Source of the DNA: Actinophytocola sp963727495
Lineage (GTDB): Bacteria; Actinomycetota; Actinomycetes; Mycobacteriales; Pseudonocardiaceae
Reading direction: 5' to 3'
Assembly: GCA_963727495.1 (NCBI GenBank)
Contig: CAVSGQ010000014.1
Location: 186,001 to 250,000 of the forward strand
Length of the DNA stretch: 64,000 nt
Below the pieces are notes generated by a model that had not been told where the DNA came from, searched no databases, and was given only the letters and a program-made list of their open reading frames with translations. Below are positions 57,401 to 64,000 of this stretch, piece by piece. The position numbers were made by a program, and so were the translations under genes. The stretch's first letter is position 1; every line of letters starts with the position of its first letter.

Positions 57401-60400
57401 GGCCAGGGTGAGCACCGGGTGCGCGCTGACCTCGACGAAGAACCGGAAGCCCTCGCCGGCCAGCACCCGCACGCCCTGCTCGAACTCGACCGTGCGGCGC
57501 AGGTTCCGGTACCAGTACTCGGTGTTCATGGTGGCGGTGTCCAGCCAGCGCCGGTCCACCGTGGACCAGAAGGGGACGGTGCCGGTGACCGGCCGGACGC
57601 CGTCGAGGGCGGCCAGCAGCTCGGCGCGGATGCGTTCGATGTGGTCGGTGTGCGAGGCGTAGTCGACCGGGATCCGCTTGGCCCGCACCGCGTCCGCCGC
57701 GCAGTCGGCGAGGAGCTCGTCCAGGGCGTCCGCGTCGCCGGCGACCACGACGGAGGCCGGGCCGTTGACCGCGGCGACGGAGATCCGGCCGCTCCAGCGA
57801 GCCAGCCGTGGCCGCACCCGCCCGGCGGGCAGCGACACCGAGACCATCCCGCCCTGCCCGGACAGCGCGGTGATCGCCTTGCTGCGCAGGGCGACGATCT
57901 TCGCGGCGTCCTCGAGCGACAGTGCCCCGGCCACATGGGCCGCGGCGATCTCGCCCTGCGAGTGCCCGATGACCGCGTCCGGCTCGACGCCGAGCGAGCG
58001 CCACAGCGCGGCGAGCGAGACCATCACCGCGAACAGCGCGGGCTGCACGACGTCCACCCGCTCCAGGGGCTCCCCGGAGCGCAGCACGTCGAGCAGCGGC
58101 CGCTCGACGTACGGGGCGAGTGCCCGGTCGCAGGCCTCGATCTCGGCGGCGAACACCGGCGAGGTCTCCAGCAGCCCGCGGGCCATGCCCACCCACTGCG
58201 AGCCCTGGCCGGGGAAGACGAACGCCACCTTCCCCGGCGCGGCCTCGCCGGTGAGGACGGCGGGCCACGGGGTGCCGGTGGCGAACGCGTCGAGCGCCTC
58301 GCGGAACTCGTCCCGGTCGGCGCCGACCAGCACCGCGCGGTGCCCGAACGTGGCCCGGGTGGTGAGCAGCGAGCGTGCCACCTCGCCGGGCCGCAGGTCC
58401 GGATGCGCGTCCAGGTGCGCGGCGAGCCGCTCGGCCTGCGCGCGCAGCGCCGCGGGGCTCCTGCCGGACAGCACCCACGGCACCACACCCTCCGGCTCCT
58501 CGCCGGCCGGTGCGGGCTCGGGCGCGTACTGCTCGATGACGGCGTGCGCGTTGGTTCCGGTGCCGCCGAAGGAGGACACCGCGGCCCGGCGCGGGCGCCC
58601 GGCCTGCGGCCACGGGCGGGACTCGGTCAGCAGCGACACCGCGCCGGACGCCCAGTCGACCTCGGGCGTGGGTTCGTCGACGTGCAGCGTCCGCGGCAGG
58701 GTGCCGTCGCGCAGCGCCATGACCATCTTGATGACCCCGGCGACTCCCGCCGCGGAGCTGGTGTGGCCGATGTTCGACTTGACCGAGCCGAGCCACAGCG
58801 GCCGCTCGGCGGGCCGGTCCTGGCCGTAGGTGGCGAGGATCGCGCCGGCCTCGATCGGGTCGCCGAGCGTGGTGCCGGTGCCGTGCGCCTCCACGACGTC
58901 CACATCGGACGGTTCGAGGCGGGAGTTGGCGAGGGCCTGGCGGATCACCCGCTGCTGGGCGAGCCCGTTCGGGGCGGACAGGCCGTTGGACGCGCCGTCC
59001 TGGTTGGTCGCCGACCCGCGGATCACCGCGAGGACGCGGTGGCCGTTGCGCTCGGCGTCGGAGAGGCGCTCGACGAGCAGCATGCCCACGCCCTCGCCCC
59101 AGCCGATGCCGTCGGCGGCGGCGGCGAACGCCTTGCAGCGGCCGTCGGCTGCCAGGCCGCGCTGGCGGCTGAACTCGGTGAACGACACCGGTGACACCAG
59201 CACGGCCACACCGCCGGCGAGCGCCAGCTCGCACTCGTTCTGCCGCAGCGCCTGGCACGCGAGGTGGATGGCGACCAGCGACGAGGAGCACGCGGTGTCG
59301 ACGGTGACCGCGGGACCCTCCAGACCGAAGGTGTACGCGACCCGGCCGGAGGTGCCGGCGGTGCCGGAGCCGAACAGGAAGTAGCCCTCGGACTCGCTGC
59401 CCGGCGCGCCGCCGACGCCGTAGCCGACGAACGACGCGCCGACGAACACCCCGGCGTTGCTGCCGCGGACGGTGGCCGGGTCGATACCGGCCCGCTCGAA
59501 CGCCTCCCACGTGGACTCCAGCAGCATCCGTTGCTGCGGGTCGATCGCGACGGCCTCGCGCGGGCTGATGCCGAAGAACCCGGCGTCGAACTCCCCCGCG
59601 TCGTGCACGAACGCGCCCTGCCGGGCGTAGGAGGTGCCGGGGTGGTCGGGGTCGGGGTGGAACAGGTTGTCCAGGTCCCAGCCGCGGTCGGCCGGGAAGT
59701 CGCCGATCGCGTCGCCGCCGGAGGCCACCAGCCGCCACAGGTCCTCGGGTGAGGTGACGCCGCCCGGGTAGCGGCAGCTCATGCCGATGATCGCGATCGG
59801 CTCGTCGAGGGTGGCGGTGGACGCGACCACGGTGCGGGTGGTCTCCCGGACGCCGAGCAGGTCGGCGAGCAGGTGGTCGGCCAGCGCGGCGGCGGTCGGG
59901 TGGTCGAACACGAGGGTGGTCGGCAGCCTGCGGCCGGTCGCGGCGCGCAGCCGGTTGCGCATGTCGACCGCGGTGACCGAGTCGAAGCCCAGCTCGCGGA
60001 ACGCCCGGCCGGGCTCGATCGCGGAGGAGTCCGGGTAGCCGAGCGCGGCCGCGGCCTGCGCCCGCACCAGCTCCAGCAGGAACGGCGCCCGCTCGGGCTC
60101 CGGCAGGGCGAGCACCCGCTGCCGCAGGTCGTCGGCGGGCTCTCCGGCGTCCTCGCTCTCGGTGAGGGCGGCGCGCACCTCGGGGATGTCGGCGACGAGC
60201 GGCCGGGAGCGGGTGGCGGTGAACGTCGGGACGAAGCCGGCCCAGTCGATGTCCGCGACGGTCAGGGCGGTCTCGCCGGCGCCGACGGCCTGCGCGAGCG
60301 CGAGGACCGCCAGGTCGGGGTCCATCATGCGCAGCCCGCGCTTCGACAGCCGTTGCGCCGAGGCCTCGTCGGTCATGCCGCCGCCGGCCCAGCCGCCCCA

Positions 60401-63400
60401 GGCGATCGCGGTGGCCGCGAGGCCACGGTCCCTGCGGTGCCGGGCGAGCGCGTCGAGATGGGCGTTGGCGGCGGCATAGGCGGCCTGGCCCGCGCTGCCC
60501 CACACCCCGGCGCCGGAGCTGAACAGCACCAGCGGCGCGTCGGTCAGCTCGTCGAGGACGCCGGCGCCGGTGACCTTCGCGGCCAGCGCGTCCGCGAGCG
60601 CGGCGGTGTCGATGTCGGCGAGCGCGGTCCACTGGGTGGTGCCGGCGGCGTGCACGACGGCGTCGGCGGGGTGGCGGGCGAGCAGGTCGGCGACCGCGGC
60701 CCGGTCGGTGATGTCGCAGGCCTCGACGACGACCTCGGCGCCGGTGCCGGCGAGCTCGGCGGCCAGCTCGGCGGCGCCCGGCGCGTCCGGTCCGCGGCGG
60801 CTGGTGAGGACGAGCCGCTCGGCGCCGTGGCCGGCGAGCCAGCGGGCGACGTGGCCACCGAGCGCGCCGGTGCCTCCGGTGACCAGGACCGTCCCGTGTG
60901 GACTCCACAGGGCCTGCGGGTCGGCGCCGGCGCGGACCAGGCGCCGGGCGAGCACCCCGGACGGGCGGACGGCGAGCTGGTCCTCGTCGTCGATGCCGGC
61001 GAGCGCGGCGACCAGGTGGCCGAGCGCGCGGTCGTCGACGGTCTCGGGCAGGTCGACGAGGCCGCCCCACAGCTCGGGGCGCTCCAGGCCGGTGACGATG
61101 CCCAGGCCCCACGCCTGCGCCTGGGCCGGGTCGCGCAGCCGGTCCGCCTCGCCGGTGGCGACCGCGCCGCTGGTGGCCAGCCACAGCGGGGCGGCTACCT
61201 CCCCGGCGATCATGGCCCTGACCAGGTCCAGGGTGGCGGCGAGCCCGCGGGTGACCGCCGGGTGGTCCGGGTCCGCGGTCCCGTCCAGGGCGAGCAGGCT
61301 GAGCACCCCGGCGATGTCCTCCCCGGCGGGAAGCTCGGTGACCGGCAGCGCGCGGGCGCCGGCGGCGGTGAGGGCGGCGACGCAGCGACCGGTGAGCTCG
61401 GCGCCGGGGTCGCCGACGACCAGCCAGGTGCCCGTCAGGCTCGCGCCGCTCGCGGGCCGGGCCGGCCGCCAGGTGACCCGGTAGCGCCACGCGTCCACGG
61501 TGGCCCGGGCGCGCCGGCTGTTGCGCCAGGAGGACAGCGCCGGGAGCAGGTCGCCGAGCGCGTCGTCGGTGACGGCGAGGGCCTCGGCGACACCGCCGCG
61601 GTCCTCGCGTTCGACGGCGTCCCAGAACGCCGCCTCGGCCGGGTCCGCGGCGGCCGAGGCCGGGTCGGGCGCGTCGAGCCAGTAGCGGTCCCGCTGGAAC
61701 GGGTAGGTGGGCAGGTCGACGGCGCGGGCGCCGGTGCCCTCGAACAGCGCGGCGAGGTCGACCGGCGCGCCGTGCGCGTGCAGTTCGGCGAGCGAGCCGA
61801 GGACGCGGTCCGTGCCGCCGTCGTCGCGGCGCAGCGAGCCGACCGCGAGCAGGTCGTCCTCGCCGATCTCCCCGATCGGGGCGAGCAGCACCGGGTGCGG
61901 GCTCAGCTCGACGAAGAACCGGTAGCCGTCGTCGGCGAGCGCGCGGATGCCGGCCTCGAACTCGACGGTCTCGCGCGTGTTGCGGTACCAGTACCCGGCG
62001 TCCATGACCGCGGTGTCCAGCGGGCCGACGTCCACCGTGGACACCAGCGGGATGGTGCCGGTGCGCGGGCGGACGCCGCCGAGGACGTCGAGCAGGTGGT
62101 CGCGGATCAGCTCGACCTGGGCGGAGTGCCCGGCCCACGCGGCGGGGATCTGCTTGGCGCGCACCGACTCCGCCGTGCACAGCGCCACCAGCTCGTCGAG
62201 CGCGTCGACGTCACCGGCGACCACGACCGAGGCGGGACCGTTCACCGCGGCGACCGAGAGCCTGCCGTCCCAGCGGGGCAGCCACTCGCGGACCCGCGCG
62301 GCGTCGGCGCTCACCGACACCATGCCGCCCCGGCCGACCAGGCTCGCGCCCGCCTTGCTGCGCTCGGCGATGATCAGCGCCGCGTCCGCCAGGCTCAGCC
62401 CGCCGGCGACGTGGGCGGCGGCGATCTCGCCCTGCGAGTGCCCGATCACCGCGTCCGGCTCGACGCCGAGCGAGCGCCACAGCGCGGCGAGTGACACCAG
62501 GACGGTGAACAGGGCCGGCTGGACCACGTCCACCCGCTCCAGCGACGGCGCGTCCTCGGCGCCGCGCAGCACGTCGAGCACCGACCAGTCCACGTGCGCC
62601 TCGATCGCCGCCGCGCACCGGCGCGCCTGCTCGGCGAACACCGGCGAGGTCTCCAGCAGGTCGCGGGCCATGCCCGCCCACTGCGAGCCCTGCCCGGGGA
62701 AGACGAACGCGACCCGTCCGGGCCGGGCGGTGCCGCGCACCAGTCCGGGGACGGTGTCCCCCGCGGCGAGCGTGTCGAGCAGCCCGGCGCGGTCGGGGCC
62801 GGTGAGCACGGCCCGGTGCTCGAACGCGGACCGGGTGGTGGCCAGCGAGTAGGCGATGTCGAGGTCGCGGGCGCCGGCCACGTGCCCGCGCAGCCGCCGC
62901 GCCGCCTCGCGCAGCGCGGTGGCGGTGCGGGCGGAGAGCACCCACGGCCGGGTGGCGCCGGTGTGCGGTGCCTCCTCGGGGGCCGGGACGCCTTCGATGA
63001 TCGCGTGGGCGTTGGTGCCGCTCATGCCGAAGGAGGACACCGCGGCGCGCGGCGCCCGGCCGGTGTCCGGCCACGGCTGGTTCCCGGTGAGCACCGCGAC
63101 CGTGCCGGCCGACCAGTCCACGTGCGGCGACGGCTCGGTCACGTGCAGGGTCCGGGGCAGGGCTCCGTGCCGCAGCGCCATGACCATCTTGATGACCCCG
63201 GCGACCCCGGCGGCGGCCTGGGTGTGTCCGATGTTCGACTTCACCGACCCGAGCCACAGCGGGTGCTCGCGGTCCCGCCCGTACGTGGCGAGCAGCGCGT
63301 TCGCCTCGATCGGGTCGCCCAGGGTGGTGCCGGTGCCGTGCGCCTCCACGGCGTCCACATCGGACGGCTCGAGGCGCGCGTCGGCGAGGGCGTGGCGGAT

Positions 63401-64000
63401 CACCCGCTGCTGCGCGGAGCCGCTGGGAGCGGTGAGGCCGTTGGACGCGCCGTCGGAGTTGATCGCGGTGCCGCGCACCACGGCGAGCACCCGGTGCCCG
63501 TGGCGTTCGGCGTCGGACAGCCGCTCCACCAGCAGCATCCCGACGCCCTCGCCCCAGCCGGTGCCGTTCGCGCCGGCGGCGAACGCCTTGCAGCGGCCGT
63601 CCGGCGCGAGCGCGCCCGCCTCGCTGCTGTCCACGAACATCGCCGGGTTGGTCATCACGGTGATGCCGCCGGCCAGCGCCATCGTGGCCTCGCCGGCGCG
63701 CAGCGCGCGGACCGCGAGGTGCAGCGAGACGAGCGACGACGAGCACGCGGTGTCGATCGTCAGCGCCGGCCCGTCCAGCCCGAACGCGTAGGCGATCCGT
63801 CCGGACAGGACGCTGGTGGCCGCGCCGGTCAGCATGTGGCCGCGGGTGCCCTCGGGCAGGTCGAACTGGCCGAAGCCGTAGGCGGAGCTCGCCGCGCCGA
63901 CGAACACGGCGGTGCGGCTGCCGCGCAGCGACGCGGGGGTGAGGCCGGCCCGCTCGAACGCCTCCCACGAGGTCTCCAGCAGCAGCCGCTGCTGCGGGTC
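54491..64000 (-). CDS. PksA: type I PKS, at least two modules (KS-AT-KR-ACP, KS-AT-DH-KR-ACP); N-terminus outside window
   Basis: The visible part is 3,169 aa and starts inside a KS (DPQQRLLLETSWE at 64000). A1: KS (CSSSL near 63740), AT with GHSQGE and WAGH (62126-62137), A-type KR and ACP. A2: KS, AT with GHSQGE and YASH (57650-57661), DH (HAVLGTVLFP and HPALLDAALH), B-type KR (VLDDGV) and ACP (LGLDSLTGVEL). The C-terminal docking tail ends ATAEDVFELLDEEFSKS at 54491, 31 bp before the pksB start; that tail resembles that of PksD and should pair with the helical N-terminus of PksB. Both ATs belong to the branched-extender class, unlike every other AT in the window. No frameshift is seen in 9.5 kb. 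Earlier modules of this protein may lie to the right. Confidence 0.95.
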   Translation of the reverse strand, partial: DPQQRLLLETSWEAFERAGLTPASLRGSRTAVFVGAASSAYGFGQFDLPEGTRGHMLTGAATSVLSGRIAYAFGLDGPALTIDTACSSSLVSLHLAVRALRAGEATMALAGGITVMTNPAMFVDSSEAGALAPDGRCKAFAAGANGTGWGEGVGMLLVERLSDAERHGHRVLAVVRGTAINSDGASNGLTAPSGSAQQRVIRHALADARLEPSDVDAVEAHGTGTTLGDPIEANALLATYGRDREHPLWLGSVKSNIGHTQAAAGVAGVIKMVMALRHGALPRTLHVTEPSPHVDWSAGTVAVLTGNQPWPDTGRAPRAAVSSFGMSGTNAHAIIEGVPAPEEAPHTGATRPWVLSARTATALREAARRLRGHVAGARDLDIAYSLATTRSAFEHRAVLTGPDRAGLLDTLAAGDTVPGLVRGTARPGRVAFVFPGQGSQWAGMARDLLETSPVFAEQARRCAAAIEAHVDWSVLDVLRGAEDAPSLERVDVVQPALFTVLVSLAALWRSLGVEPDAVIGHSQGEIAAAHVAGGLSLADAALIIAERSKAGASLVGRGGMVSVSADAARVREWLPRWDGRLSVAAVNGPASVVVAGDVDALDELVALCTAESVRAKQIPAAWAGHSAQVELIRDHLLDVLGGVRPRTGTIPLVSTVDVGPLDTAVMDAGYWYRNTRETVEFEAGIRALADDGYRFFVELSPHPVLLAPIGEIGEDDLLAVGSLRRDDGGTDRVLGSLAELHAHGAPVDLAALFEGTGARAVDLPTYPFQRDRYWLDAPDPASAAADPAEAAFWDAVEREDRGGVAEALAVTDDALGDLLPALSSWRNSRRARATVDAWRYRVTWRPARPASGASLTGTWLVVGDPGAELTGRCVAALTAAGARALPVTELPAGEDIAGVLSLLALDGTADPDHPAVTRGLAATLDLVRAMIAGEVAAPLWLATSGAVATGEADRLRDPAQAQAWGLGIVTGLERPELWGGLVDLPETVDDRALGHLVAALAGIDDEDQLAVRPSGVLARRLVRAGADPQALWSPHGTVLVTGGTGALGGHVARWLAGHGAERLVLTSRRGPDAPGAAELAAELAGTGAEVVVEACDITDRAAVADLLARHPADAVVHAAGTTQWTALADIDTAALADALAAKVTGAGVLDELTDAPLVLFSSGAGVWGSAGQAAYAAANAHLDALARHRRDRGLAATAIAWGGWAGGGMTDEASAQRLSKRGLRMMDPDLAVLALAQAVGAGETALTVADIDWAGFVPTFTATRSRPLVADIPEVRAALTESEDAGEPADDLRQRVLALPEPERAPFLLELVRAQAAAALGYPDSSAIEPGRAFRELGFDSVTAVDMRNRLRAATGRRLPTTLVFDHPTAAALADHLLADLLGVRETTRTVVASTATLDEPIAIIGMSCRYPGGVTSPEDLWRLVASGGDAIGDFPADRGWDLDNLFHPDPDHPGTSYARQGAFVHDAGEFDAGFFGISPREAVAIDPQQRMLLESTWEAFERAGIDPATVRGSNAGVFVGASFVGYGVGGAPGSESEGYFLFGSGTAGTSGRVAYTFGLEGPAVTVDTACSSSLVAIHLACQALRQNECELALAGGVAVLVSPVSFTEFSRQRGLAADGRCKAFAAAADGIGWGEGVGMLLVERLSDAERNGHRVLAVIRGSATNQDGASNGLSAPNGLAQQRVIRQALANSRLEPSDVDVVEAHGTGTTLGDPIEAGAILATYGQDRPAERPLWLGSVKSNIGHTSSAAGVAGVIKMVMALRDGTLPRTLHVDEPTPEVDWASGAVSLLTESRPWPQAGRPRRAAVSSFGGTGTNAHAVIEQYAPEPAPAGEEPEGVVPWVLSGRSPAALRAQAERLAAHLDAHPDLRPGEVARSLLTTRATFGHRAVLVGADRDEFREALDAFATGTPWPAVLTGEAAPGKVAFVFPGQGSQWVGMARGLLETSPVFAAEIEACDRALAPYVERPLLDVLRSGEPLERVDVVQPALFAVMVSLAALWRSLGVEPDAVIGHSQGEIAAAHVAGALSLEDAAKIVALRSKAITALSGQGGMVSVSLPAGRVRPRLARWSGRISVAAVNGPASVVVAGDADALDELLADCAADAVRAKRIPVDYASHTDHIERIRAELLAALDGVRPVTGTVPFWSTVDRRWLDTATMNTEYWYRNLRRTVEFEQGVRVLAGEGFRFFVEVSAHPVLTLAVEETAETVEDAGTVVALGSLRRDDGGPDRIVRTAAELFAHGAPADLTGFTGTGPAVDLPTYPFQRTRYWIDPVAPGTRDGGGHPLLGAAMALADGGLVLSGSLSVRTHPWLADHAVLGTVLFPATAFVELALHAGEQVDCRCVEELTLEAPLVLTERDTVRLQVAVGAAGPDGRREVTVHARHDDALDARWTRHATGTLVADAAPETEPAPAAWPPPGAQPVDLGGFYAGAADAGYGYGPAFQAMHTAWHRDGELCAEVTLPEDLRGEADRYGLHPALLDAALHGIGLARALHDGGDLDRPAELPFSFTGVARYARGATALRVRLAVTGDGGVSAAITDDTGSPVLAVRSLVCRPASADLAGVRRASGDSLFGVDWSPLAAPATAPLTRWSLHGPDHLGLGELDPDGADVVLAQLVEPGAEPVHDALALVQSWLEDDRRLVVITRGAVAALPGDDVPDLAHAPVWGLLRSAQSEHPGRFLLLDLDDDPASPAAVAPAVAAAAAAGKPQVALRAGTAYAPRLVRLAPPAAEPAETGPPTGTALVTGATGTLGAELARHLVREHGYRHLLLTSRSGDRAPGAAELVAELTELGAEATVAACDVADRDALAAVLDAVPAEHPLTAVVHTAAVLDDGVVSALTPERLDTVLAPKVRGALNLHELTAGADLTVFALFSSAAGVLGGAGQGNYAAANTFLDALARHRVARGLPGVSMAWGPWARRTGMTGELTEADVRRLARYGLAPVSTADGLRLFDEALAAGPALVVPMGFSPAALRNRPADVPPLLRGLVPVTGRTADAGSAAALKARLAAAPDADRGRILLELVRGQAAAVLGYGSAGAVDADRGFLELGLDSLTGVELRNRLAAATGLRLPATTVFDHPTAAALARHLTTRLAPEKTTGGAAALAELASLEQALAGVGEQDADRERVTARLRALLARWTSADDPEVAPDSLDSATAEDVFELLDEEFSKS
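54740..59805 (-). other. Module A2: KS-AT(methylmalonyl)-DH-KR(B-type)-ACP
   Basis: KS about 59805-58530 (TACSSSL). AT about 58225-57200 with GHSQGE and YASH, the methylmalonyl signature. DH about 57165-56300 has HAVLGTVLFP and HPALLDAALH, both catalytic residues present. KR about 55800-55050 has TGATGTLG and VLDDGV (B-type) and intact SS...Y...N residues. ACP about 54930-54740 (LGLDSLTGVEL). Prediction: an alpha-methyl trans alkene. Confidence 0.92.
59840..64000 (-). other. Module A1: (partial KS)-AT(WAGH)-KR(A-type)-ACP
   Basis: KS to about 62990, ending SSFGMSGTNAHAII. AT about 62710-61690: FPGQGSQWAGMARD, GHSQGE and, at the specificity site, WAGH instead of YASH or HAFH. XAGH motifs have been linked to ethylmalonyl or other larger extenders, so a C2 or bulkier branch is likely, though Trp at X is not one I know. 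KR about 61490-60300: TGGTGALGG, no LDD, Trp eight residues before Tyr (GVWGSAGQAAY), so A-type. No DH. ACP about 60060-59860 (ELGFDSVTAVDM). Confidence 0.9.

Overview
The window is almost entirely one modular type I polyketide synthase (PKS) locus. Every gene reads on the minus strand. Very high G+C with G/C-ending codons, GTG and ATG starts, overlapping stop/start codons and actinomycete-type docking domains point to a filamentous actinomycete. The species cannot be named from the sequence alone.

Layout in the direction of transcription (high to low coordinates): pksA (64000 to 54491, N-terminus outside the window; modules A1 and A2), pksB (54459 to 49888; one module), pksC (49891 to 39751; two modules, no thioesterase), an ABC exporter ATPase (39689 to 38916) and its large membrane partner (38931 to 37048). 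A perfect 18-bp-stem hairpin (36978-37021) and a leader of about 190 bp follow. Then come pksD (36789 to 5134; a KSQ loading module plus six modules, about 10,550 aa once frameshifts are resolved) and pksE (5115 to beyond the left edge; one fully reducing module visible up to its KR). Spacing suggests two transcription units, A-B-C-transporter and D-E.

PksD carries a loading KS whose catalytic Cys is replaced by Gln (KSQ), so it should start the chain. D1 and D2 are fully reducing, giving a saturated C6 start by colinearity. D3 adds a hydroxyl (A-type KR), D4 an alkene (DH-KR), D5 and D6 hydroxyls (B-type KRs), and E1 a saturated unit. PksA to PksC would act later: A1 uses an unusual extender (WAGH motif) with an A-type KR, A2 uses methylmalonyl with DH-KR, B1 and C1 use malonyl with A-type KRs, and C2 is fully reducing. 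Docking ends fit D to E, A to B and B to C. PksC ends in a docking tail, so the releasing protein lies outside the window. The product is inferred to be a large reduced polyol-type polyketide.

The sequence has nine apparent single-base frameshifts (one in pksC, seven in pksD, one in pksE), mostly inside cassettes repeated between modules. A naive gene caller would split pksD into many false genes. The pattern fits unpolished indels in repeats better than true gene decay. The most unusual biological points are the WAGH acyltransferase, the KSQ/HASH loading module, the size of PksD, the near-identical D1/D2 reductive cassettes and the mosaic codon usage in D3/D4.
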